From Planctomycetota bacterium (GTDB lineage: Bacteria > Planctomycetota > J058 > JARGOJ01), in assembly GCA_029210225.1 (NCBI GenBank), contig JARGOJ010000196.1:1-11479 (forward strand): a DNA stretch of 11,479 nucleotides, read 5' to 3'. The stretch's first letter is position 1. The number at the start of each line of letters is the position of its first letter. The notes below the pieces were generated by a model, which had not been told where the DNA came from, did not search any database, and saw only the letters and a program-made list of their open reading frames with translations. Positions 5,569 through 11,479 of the stretch are shown piece by piece. Both the position numbers and the translations under genes were made by a program.

Positions 5569-7425
5569 ATGCCTCAAGGCTTCGGCTTCAATGACCAAAA
5601 CTCCATCAATGAGCTGACGGGGAAAGAGACCCCCCCAGAAAAGCTCCTCACCCTCACCCTGCCGTACTTTGAAAGATCCTTCGCCGTTGAGAAGGGAAAC
5701 ATTGACGACTTCTACAACCTCGGACGCCGGCTCAAGATTCCCGAAATCCGCTATCGTCTTCAGCTCGCGATGGGCTGGCCCAAACCCAGCTGCGAAGACG
5801 CCTTGGCCTTTTACGAAGTGGCCCACAGCGAGATAAAACGACCCCAGAGCGGTCTAGCCCCGAGCCCCCTCAATGTCCTCCCCAAAGATGCCTCTGAAGC
5901 CAAGAAGCTTGTCCAGTCTGCGCAAGAAGCCGGACTCGGTCAACTCGGTCCTCACGAGCTCACCACCGCCCTCTACGCCTCAACTCTCTGCCGCGCAGAC
6001 CTCCATAAAGACTCCGCCGAACTCGCGGAGATCCAGCACACCGTCGACCTAGTCTTTAATGAAGCCCTCAGCGTCCTCTTTGCTATATACGTATTAAACA
6101 GCTCGGGCCTTGAATTACCCCAAAGCCCAGGACCAATTGAGATTAAGAGCTGGCAAAAAGAAGAGATCGAAGTCGCCATTCGCGGTCTCTCCTCTGTCTT
6201 TCCCAGTGATTTCAATGGACGTCTGAGAAATTCATTCCGCTTTTTGACTGCGTATTATCGCCTTTTACTGGGCCGCTTCGAAGACGCCGAACGCGACCTT
6301 CACCGCTACTTCGAGCAAGACATTCACAGGGATACAGCCGAAAACCTCGACAGCCGCCTCTTCCTATTAAGAGCCTATATTTATTGGCAACAAGATCACT
6401 TCCGAGGGCTCGACAACATCCTGTCGCTTCACGACAAGAAGATACAAAGAGAAGCTGTTGATTCAGGAATCCTCAAGCTTCGCGCCTTGCGTGCCTATCA
6501 ATCAGGCTCATGGTCCAAAGCCTGCGATGCGCTAAAAAAGGTCCTCAAGAATGACCCTGAGAGCTTGGCTAGTCGCCACGATTTAGCCTACGTCTATTTC
6601 AAACTACTAAAACCCGCCGTGACCCGTGAGATCTTAGAGCACCACTTCAAAAACGAAGCCCTCGACTATCTCAAAGATCTCGACGACAATGGGCAAGACC
6701 GAAACATACGCCTCTTTTATGCGTCCTGCTTGCAGCACTCTGGAGATTCAGAACAAGCCTATCGCCTCGTAAAAGAGATGGTTCAATTTGACAATGAAGA
6801 TTGGGAAAACGCTGAATTAAAACACTTCGCTGGATTGTTTGCATTCGAAGCTGGCTACGAAGAACAGGCCCACAACTATTTCCTCGAAGCATACGAAACA
6901 CTGACTGAGATCAAAGACGACAGCCCGAATCACCCACGGCTCACACTGCAATCAAAGGTTCGTGCGAGCCTCTACTTCAGCCTCGCCAAAAAGCTATGCC
7001 AGGCCATCGACAACTTCGACAATCTGGAGCTCGATGAAAAAGTAGATGCGCTTCAAGAAAGCCTCATTCAATTAAGACCTCTCAGCGGTGTATTTAAGGA
7101 AGAATTGACTGATTTCGGCTTCTCCCTCTTTCTCGGCTATCTCTTTCAAGAATTGAAGAATGGCTTTCAACCCAAAGGGCAGCTCGGTCCCAACTGGCTC
7201 GACTCGGCGTCCCCAGGATCTTCGAAAGTGGAGATTTACCAATGCTATCGTGCGCTCTCTGAGAGACGCATCAAATCGGCCTTCCAACATGAATGGTCGT
7301 CCCGAGACCTCGGCCAGAGTCGTGTGCCCCTCTACCTCATCTTATTAATCTTACAAGCCGTCAAAAAACTGCCGAAACAAACACTTCAATCACTGCTGGA
7401 TCAATTCGGCATCTCTTCCGATTGA
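5569..7425 (+). CDS. TPR-like helical repeat protein, unknown function
   Basis: From the ATG at 5569 this is 618 aa; an in-frame TTG at 5536 would add 11 unconvincing residues. Neither start has a strong ribosome binding site. There is no signal peptide or membrane segment, so it is probably cytosolic. Numbered from the ATG, the chain is helical throughout. TPR-like helix pairs are clearest at about 263-290, 298-330 (LRALRAYQSGSWSKACDAL, then LKNDPES), 381-410 (ASCLQHSGDSEQAYRLV) and 417-446 (AGLFAFEAGYEEQAHNYFL). The first 200 residues and the C-terminal 130 residues are helical but not obviously TPR. TPR arrays bind proteins; no partner is evident. The gene stands alone between two long gaps. 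Confidence 0.8.
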   Translation: MPQGFGFNDQNSINELTGKETPPEKLLTLTLPYFERSFAVEKGNIDDFYNLGRRLKIPEIRYRLQLAMGWPKPSCEDALAFYEVAHSEIKRPQSGLAPSPLNVLPKDASEAKKLVQSAQEAGLGQLGPHELTTALYASTLCRADLHKDSAELAEIQHTVDLVFNEALSVLFAIYVLNSSGLELPQSPGPIEIKSWQKEEIEVAIRGLSSVFPSDFNGRLRNSFRFLTAYYRLLLGRFEDAERDLHRYFEQDIHRDTAENLDSRLFLLRAYIYWQQDHFRGLDNILSLHDKKIQREAVDSGILKLRALRAYQSGSWSKACDALKKVLKNDPESLASRHDLAYVYFKLLKPAVTREILEHHFKNEALDYLKDLDDNGQDRNIRLFYASCLQHSGDSEQAYRLVKEMVQFDNEDWENAELKHFAGLFAFEAGYEEQAHNYFLEAYETLTEIKDDSPNHPRLTLQSKVRASLYFSLAKKLCQAIDNFDNLELDEKVDALQESLIQLRPLSGVFKEELTDFGFSLFLGYLFQELKNGFQPKGQLGPNWLDSASPGSSKVEIYQCYRALSERRIKSAFQHEWSSRDLGQSRVPLYLILLILQAVKKLPKQTLQSLLDQFGISSD

Positions 7426-7864
7426 CAGCGAGCCACTTTCCATATATAATTAGTCTAAAGCGAGGCAAATAGAGGACCTCGCAATAAACTCAAATGCCCA
7501 AATAAACGAAAGACTCCGCGCAACAATCTATCGAGGATAACTCATCAATTGAAAGGCCGTCATTTCAGATTGAACGCCTTCGTTTTGATATTAGAGAAAG
7601 TGCGCGAATTTCAGGAGCTGACTTCGTTGGTCAATGCTGTGTCAATTGGATTCAATTCTGCGATCCAGAGTGCGTTGATTTGACAGACCATCTGTCCCGG
7701 CCCATCACAATTATTGGGTTACTCTTTGGCAAACAAGCGACCCATCAGCGCTGTCTGTCCTAATCAACGAAGTAACAATCCCGCGGCGCGACATTTTACG
7801 CGCCATTTTCACCGCTCTGACTCTGACCATATCTGAAAGCCAGTCTCAGACAACTTTTTCATTC
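7426..7864 (+). promoter_or_regulatory. Long leader region with several repeats upstream of the stress-protein pair
   Basis: No gene is evident. GCGAGG/CCTCGC (7460-7482) forms a 6-bp hairpin without a T-run after the TPR gene. GACAGA-CCA-TCTGTC (7682-7696) is a perfect inverted repeat, and GGCGCG-N8-CGCGCC (7785-7804) is another. TCTGAC occurs twice in tandem (7816-7827), then TCTGAA (7832-7837) and GTCTCAGAC (7843-7851), just before the -24 element. These are candidate activator or repressor sites. One frame (7506-7763) is open for 85 codons but has no start codon near its beginning. Confidence 0.45.
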
Positions 7865-7879
7865 TGGCTTGCCATTTGC
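7865..7879 (+). promoter_or_regulatory. Sigma-54-type promoter of the universal stress protein pair
   Basis: TGGCTTGCCATTTGC followed by A keeps TGGC, G at position 7, TTGC and the exact 10-bp GG-GC spacing; only the AC after TGGC differs from consensus. The predicted start near 7891 falls inside the frame's upstream GTG (7886), which supports translation from the ATG at 7922. Confidence 0.6.
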
Positions 7880-7921
7880 ACTACGGTGAAGAGTCAGTTT
7901 GAGAACCCCGGAGACTACATT

Positions 7922-8866
7922 ATGCTAGACAATTGCTCACTCAAAGATTGCTATAAGAACATTCTCATCGCTCTAGACGGATCGCATTCTGCGCACTGGG
8001 CGGCGGTTCAAGCTTCGCAGCTCGGAATCCTCAAGGATGCCAACGTCGACCTTGTCGCGGTGCTCAATGAGCAGGCTCATTCCCTCTTTGGCTTTCACTT
8101 GCTGTCCCCGGATGACCGCATCTTAGTGATGAAAGAGATCCGCGAGCAATTCCTCGAACCAGTCCGGCTGAGCTTGGAAGAGAGCGGCGCGAATATTCAA
8201 GACATACGGGTCATTGAAGGGTCTCCTTCAGAGGCGATTCTGAAGATCTCTTCAGAGAGAGACAGCGACCTTATTATTATGGGGCGGCACAATTATGGCC
8301 TCTTCGCTCGGACCATCTTCGGCAGTGTCAGTCGGGAGGTTATGAGCCACAGCTCACAGCCTATACTCGTTGTGCCTATGAAAGACAATCAAAGCGAGGA
8401 AACAGGGAACACCCTCTTGGTCCCCACGGACTTTTCAGAAGAGTCAAAGCGTGCCCTCCAACACGCCTGTCGTATTGCGGTGAAGACCAAGGCGCGCATC
8501 CACCTCTTTCACAGCTTGCCCGATCTAGACCTCACGTCCTTGTCATCGGATCCGGCCTTCCGCAAGGTCCTCTTCCCGCTTATGAAGGCTCAAGAAGAGC
8601 GCCTTGAGCAAAGCCACGCGAAGCTTGAAGCATACAGCAAGCATTTGAAAGAACATGGTATTGAGTCGCGCTGGACTCTGAGTAATCGACCTATGATCGA
8701 CTCAGTCGTCGAGCTTTGTCAACGCGAGAAGGTTTCCCTAATCGTCATGGCGTCTCATGGTCGAGTCGGGATTGACCGAATCTGGAACGGCAACGCCGCT
8801 GACACTCTGATCAATTCCCACGACTGCCCTGTTTTGGTTGTTCCCGCGGAAGAAGGCGGCGAGTGA
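7922..8866 (+). CDS. Tandem-domain universal stress protein (first of pair)
   Basis: The ATG at 7922 (314 aa) is preferred over GTG 7886 because GGAGA stands 7 nt before it and the -12 promoter element would overlap the earlier start. There are two UspA domains. Domain 1 (about 11-153) starts YKNILIALDGS and ends with the nucleotide motif GRHNYGLFARTIFGS (121-135), where the usual second Gly is Asn. Domain 2 (about 163-308) starts NTLLVPTDFSEES and has ASHGRVGIDRIWNGN (277-291), where the first Gly is Ala and the final GS is GN. These cytosolic proteins bind ATP or AMP and accumulate under stress; which half binds nucleotide here is uncertain. The gene is followed after 45 nt by a second USP. 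Confidence 0.93.
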   Translation: MLDNCSLKDCYKNILIALDGSHSAHWAAVQASQLGILKDANVDLVAVLNEQAHSLFGFHLLSPDDRILVMKEIREQFLEPVRLSLEESGANIQDIRVIEGSPSEAILKISSERDSDLIIMGRHNYGLFARTIFGSVSREVMSHSSQPILVVPMKDNQSEETGNTLLVPTDFSEESKRALQHACRIAVKTKARIHLFHSLPDLDLTSLSSDPAFRKVLFPLMKAQEERLEQSHAKLEAYSKHLKEHGIESRWTLSNRPMIDSVVELCQREKVSLIVMASHGRVGIDRIWNGNAADTLINSHDCPVLVVPAEEGGE

Positions 8867-8872
8867 AATTTG

Positions 8873-8899
8873 TCACGACTCTAGCATTCATCACGACTC
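8873..8899 (+). repeat. Two 9-bp direct repeats between the USP genes
   Basis: TCACGACTC occurs at 8873-8881 and 8891-8899, 18 bp apart start to start, just before the GGAG ribosome binding site of the second USP gene. It could be a regulator site, a translational control element or chance. Confidence 0.5.
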
Positions 8900-8911
8900 G
8901 GAGCTTTAGAA

Positions 8912-9889
8912 ATGAATGAACTAAAAAACGAATCGATCTTCAAAACAGTCATGATTGGCTCGGACGGCAGCGCTGCTTCGGCTCACGCGCTTATCGTCGC
9001 TGAAAAACTTGGACTGCTTCAGCAATCGTCTATCAACATCTGCGGCGCGGTCGATGAGCCCAGGGAGTGGTTCGGCAGTCCAGAGGACACCAAAAAACTT
9101 CAAGAGAACGGCAAGGCTGCGCTTGAGACCATCCTCGCCAAGCAAGCCCTCAATCTGACTTATCCGGAGACAGTCAATTCAATCTCTGTAGGCCTAGGTA
9201 ACCCTGCCGAATTTCTCCGAACCAAGATATTTGAAGATCGCGGACAATTGCTCGTGATTGGTCGAAAGGATCTTGGCTTCTTTGAGCGCCTTATCGCGGG
9301 GAGCGTCAGCTCAAAGGTGCTTGAAAAGACGACGATTCCTACGCTGATCGTCCCGCAGGAGTCCTCCAAGCAATTGACCGGGACCAAAAAAATGTTGGTC
9401 CCCCTCGATTTCTCCGAGGAGTCTTTGAAGGGCTTGGCATTGGCAAAAGTGATCGCCAAACGAAAGAAAGCCGGAATCCATCTTTATCACTCGATTCCAT
9501 TCAATGATTATGTCCCACTCGGTATCTTTGAAGGAGCTGTGACACTGACTGAGAGCTTGGATCAAGCACAGAAACAATTGACGGAGAATGCGCAGTGGAG
9601 GCTCAAGAGCCTCGTCAAAGAACTCGAAGAGGAGGGCATCGCGGCTTCGTTTTCACTGGGTATTGTAGGAACAATTCAGGGCATCATTGATGCGGTCGCA
9701 ACTGAGAACATTGACCTGATCGTCATGAGTTCACACGGTTATTCAGGCTTCAAAAAGTATTGGATTGGCAGCATCGCCAACGGCTTGCTCAAGAGAAGTA
9801 CCACCCCGGTTCTCGTTCAACCGGTTCACTCTGTCATTAACCCGGCCACAGACTTGATAACTGAGGAAGAATGTTTGGGCTGTCAATAG
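8912..9889 (+). CDS. Tandem-domain universal stress protein (second of pair)
   Basis: This 325-aa protein starts at an ATG with GGAG 8 nt upstream, 45 nt after the first USP gene, so the two are probably co-transcribed. Domain 1 (about 10-148) opens FKTVMIGSDGS and carries GRKDLGFFERLIAGS (117-131), with Asp in place of the second Gly. Domain 2 (about 158-304) opens KKMLVPLDFSEES and carries SSHGYSGFKKYWIGS (273-287), keeping the second Gly and GS but with Ser for the first Gly. The tail (305-325) ends EECLGCQ, a CxxC pair absent from the first protein. The pair looks like an old duplication that has diverged. Its last 53 nt overlap the convergent membrane-protein gene. Confidence 0.93.
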   Translation: MNELKNESIFKTVMIGSDGSAASAHALIVAEKLGLLQQSSINICGAVDEPREWFGSPEDTKKLQENGKAALETILAKQALNLTYPETVNSISVGLGNPAEFLRTKIFEDRGQLLVIGRKDLGFFERLIAGSVSSKVLEKTTIPTLIVPQESSKQLTGTKKMLVPLDFSEESLKGLALAKVIAKRKKAGIHLYHSIPFNDYVPLGIFEGAVTLTESLDQAQKQLTENAQWRLKSLVKELEEEGIAASFSLGIVGTIQGIIDAVATENIDLIVMSSHGYSGFKKYWIGSIANGLLKRSTTPVLVQPVHSVINPATDLITEEECLGCQ

Positions 9890-11243
9890 ACAACCAGCAC
9901 CGCGACATTGCGACTGAGCTGACCAAAAAGCCTAGATAAAATGGCCAGCTCAGTGCTTTTTCCTCGAGGCTCTTTGCCAGAACGCTCACTAAAATTGGCA
10001 GGAAGGCAATGAGATGACGAGTCTCGTAGGAGAGACTCAGGAATACAAAAGCGAAGAGATACACCGTCGGCCCCACCCCCTCATGATGGCAAACTCGACA
10101 CATGGAGCGCCAATAGCAGAGAACCAAGGCGTAGACAGGCCCCCAATAAAATAAATGAGCAAGGCCGAAGACAAAGGGTAAATTCAAACTTCGAAATGGA
10201 ATTGAATTGGGACCGACGGCAATAACGTCAAGGAAGCTAGGGCCATCAATGTCATAGGCCCACTGATGAATGATTAGTAGAACCAATCCTTGAATCGTCC
10301 CGATAGTCAGCGCCATTCTCCAATGGAAGCGCGTCTTTAGTTCAGCCCAAGACGGCGTCAGCCCGCCTTGCAAAAGATAGCGTGCTCCCAAAAAGACATA
10401 GGCCACAGAGATCATTATCGACAGAGGATAAAGCTCTTTCATAGGAGGTCGCCACCCCTCTGGGACTTGATAGTCCGTCCAGTAAGCCTCGTGAATTAAG
10501 ACCGCGAACAAGCCTGCGGAAACCGTAAGCGCGACGGCGTAAACCCACTTTTTATTCGCGGTGTCAAGCGCCCCTTTTCTAAAGACCAAGAGCGGAATCG
10601 ACAGCAAAAGGATAGACGAGGAAACGAAGGACCCACAGAAGAGAGAGAAGATAAGGCCCACGTGCGATTCTCGAAGCCAACTCCAGTAAACAAGCAGCGC
10701 AAAGAGAAGGGTCATCGAATCTGTCAGCACCGGATCATAGTAAGCAAACTTCATGTTTTGATAGTTCAAGAAGAGCGCGATAAAGCCCAGCCATGCCCCG
10801 CCTATTGAGAGCGCTTTTTCCTTCGCTATCCCCAACCAAACAAGCACTCCAAGCGTAAGGCATAGAGTATTTAAAATCTGAAAAGCAACAATCACCGCCT
10901 CGTGACGATTCTCGACAATAGGCGCTATCGCCACAGAGACAATCAGACTTGGAAGCACCCGCTGCCGTCTCTCCCCAGCTTGAGTCGCGAGAAGCTCCTC
11001 GAAGCGATCTGGGAAATTTTCCGCGAGCTCGCCATAGAGGACTCCATCCCAGCCATAGCCTTCCCCAACCTCAATGACGGCTTGGAAGGAGAGCTGAGCC
11101 CAGGCGTTGACCCAAATAATGAGGATCATTGGTATGAGGCAGAGCCTTCGCCAAGGTTTGCCCTGTTGAGAATCAGAAATCGCCGGCTCTTTATCCATCA
11201 TGGTTTTCGGAAAACTCTCTCTAACGACTCTGGAACAATACAT
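9837..11243 (-). CDS. Multi-pass inner-membrane protein, possibly GT-C-type
   Basis: From the ATG at 11243 this is 468 aa; ATG at 11201 (residue 15) is an alternative, and neither has a good ribosome binding site. About 10-12 hydrophobic segments are visible, e.g. near 34-56, 117-140, 173-190, 196-222, 232-251, 271-291, 308-326, 355-378 and 410-425. The loop after the first segment holds GYGWDGVLYGELAENF (62-77). YYDPVLTDS (168-176) follows the fourth, and YETRHLIAFLPILV (406-419) lies near the end. An acidic residue in the first outer loop and a late R-H-L...P-I-L helix are typical of lipid-sugar-using GT-C glycosyltransferases, but this is not diagnostic. A plain membrane protein is the safe call. 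It converges on, and overlaps, the second USP gene. Confidence 0.8.
   Translation of the reverse strand: MYCSRVVRESFPKTMMDKEPAISDSQQGKPWRRLCLIPMILIIWVNAWAQLSFQAVIEVGEGYGWDGVLYGELAENFPDRFEELLATQAGERRQRVLPSLIVSVAIAPIVENRHEAVIVAFQILNTLCLTLGVLVWLGIAKEKALSIGGAWLGFIALFLNYQNMKFAYYDPVLTDSMTLLFALLVYWSWLRESHVGLIFSLFCGSFVSSSILLLSIPLLVFRKGALDTANKKWVYAVALTVSAGLFAVLIHEAYWTDYQVPEGWRPPMKELYPLSIMISVAYVFLGARYLLQGGLTPSWAELKTRFHWRMALTIGTIQGLVLLIIHQWAYDIDGPSFLDVIAVGPNSIPFRSLNLPFVFGLAHLFYWGPVYALVLCYWRSMCRVCHHEGVGPTVYLFAFVFLSLSYETRHLIAFLPILVSVLAKSLEEKALSWPFYLGFLVSSVAMSRCWLSIDSPNILPQLSSLWPG
9913..9961 (+). terminator. Terminator of the USP pair, inside the opposing gene
   Basis: ACTGAGCTG (9913-9921) and CAGCTCAGT (9946-9954) form a perfect 9-bp stem with a 24-nt loop, which may close further by CC/GG pairs. 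It is followed by GCTTTTT. It begins 24 nt after the second USP stop and lies within the 3' coding part of the membrane-protein gene. The long loop lowers certainty. Confidence 0.6.
11203..11215. repeat. 13-bp inverted repeat near the membrane-protein start
   Basis: GTTTTC-G-GAAAAC is a perfect 6-bp inverted repeat with a 1-nt centre. It lies in the 5' coding part of the minus gene and about 132 bp upstream of the predicted start of the plus-strand sigma-54-like element at 11315-11329. It may be a regulator site or chance. Confidence 0.3.
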
Positions 11244-11314
11244 CGAATGGAAGCAAATATGGATTTTTTCGCGCCCAATGATTCCTCAAAAAAAATACTC
11301 CGGCAATTTTTGGA

Positions 11315-11329
11315 TGGACTCCCATTTGC
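11315..11329 (+). promoter_or_regulatory. Sigma-54-like element upstream of the right-edge gene
   Basis: TGGACTCCCATTTGC followed by A has TGG, TTGCA and exact 10-bp GG-GC spacing, but lacks the CACG half of the -24 box. It shares CCATTTGCA with the USP promoter at 7865-7879. The predicted start near 11341 leaves about 43 nt to the GTG at 11384. Confidence 0.45.
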
Positions 11330-11383
11330 ATACCATCCTTTCACACGATTTGAGCGCTATGAAGCTGTTGAAGGGAGGCGAAA

Positions 11384-11479
11384 GTGAGTTCCAGAATAAC
11401 AAAGCACTTGCGGTTTGAACGAATGCGGCCTGTGCAGACCGTCAAAGACCTCGCCGAAGATCAACTCAACACCTTGGAG
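11384..11479 (+). CDS. Start of an unidentified gene, partial (C-terminus off right edge)
   Basis: GTG at 11384 follows GGGAGG with 5-nt spacing, the best ribosome binding site in the window. The frame stays open for 32 codons to the right edge. It begins MSSRITKHLRFERM and continues with VQTVKDLAEDQL, basic then amphipathic, with no signal peptide. This is too short to assign a family. It diverges from the membrane-protein gene across about 140 bp that contain a sigma-54-like element and an A-run (11288-11295). Confidence 0.6.
   Translation, partial: MSSRITKHLRFERMRPVQTVKDLAEDQLNTLE

Noticed and set aside
7460..7482. GCGAGG/CCTCGC hairpin as terminator of the TPR gene
   Set aside because: The stem is only 6 bp and AATAAACTC follows in place of a T-run, so it does not look like a Rho-independent terminator.
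10902..11387. 161-codon open frame on the plus strand
   Set aside because: It is antisense to the first part of the membrane-protein gene, whose hydrophobic pattern is clearly real, and its sequence shows no family features.

Overview
This is a bacterial chromosomal window of about 11.5 kb with roughly balanced base composition. I see no rRNA, tRNA, CRISPR array, insertion sequence or phage gene. The PQQ-like beta-propeller protein with a W-x-x-F-x-G-P-x-x-N-G stretch, the pair of double-domain universal stress proteins and the small Lys-rich exported protein recall Planctomycetota/Verrucomicrobiota-type genomes. That placement is an impression only; no marker gene is present.

Left part (1-3192, all minus strand). 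An operon opens with a 53-aa basic protein, continues with a 129-aa acidic coiled-coil protein, and ends with an AstE/AspA-type zinc hydrolase joined by a TAATG overlap. It is driven by a near-perfect -24/-12 (sigma-54) promoter at 3248-3262. Next comes a 128-aa exported Lys-rich protein with its own sigma-54-type promoter (1575-1589) and a clear terminator (1061-1106). Last is a circularly permuted ATP-grasp-like protein that runs off the left edge. ATP-grasp ligases and AspA/M14-type hydrolases often belong to the same peptide or amino-acid conjugation pathways, so this stretch may be one functional neighbourhood. That is inference.

Middle (3193-7921). A 419-nt regulatory gap is followed by a membrane-anchored PQQ-like beta-propeller protein (minus). 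A puzzling 568-nt stretch (5001-5568) with only weak coding candidates separates it from a divergent 618-aa TPR-like helical protein (plus). A further ~500-nt non-coding stretch carries several inverted and direct repeats and ends in a sigma-54-type promoter (7865-7879).

Right part (7922-11479). Two tandem double-domain universal stress proteins (plus) run into a convergent multi-pass membrane protein (minus, possibly GT-C-like), and the two coding ends overlap by 53 nt. The terminator for the stress genes lies inside the membrane-protein gene. A further plus-strand gene starts at 11384 with an excellent ribosome binding site and a fourth sigma-54-like element upstream, and leaves the window after 32 codons.

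The unifying observation is four -24/-12-type elements with exact 10-bp GG-GC spacing, each correctly oriented 32-60 nt upstream of a start codon. They control the basic-protein/coiled-coil/hydrolase operon, the Lys-rich protein, the stress-protein pair and the right-edge gene. A shared RpoN-dependent programme is the best candidate for an undescribed system here.
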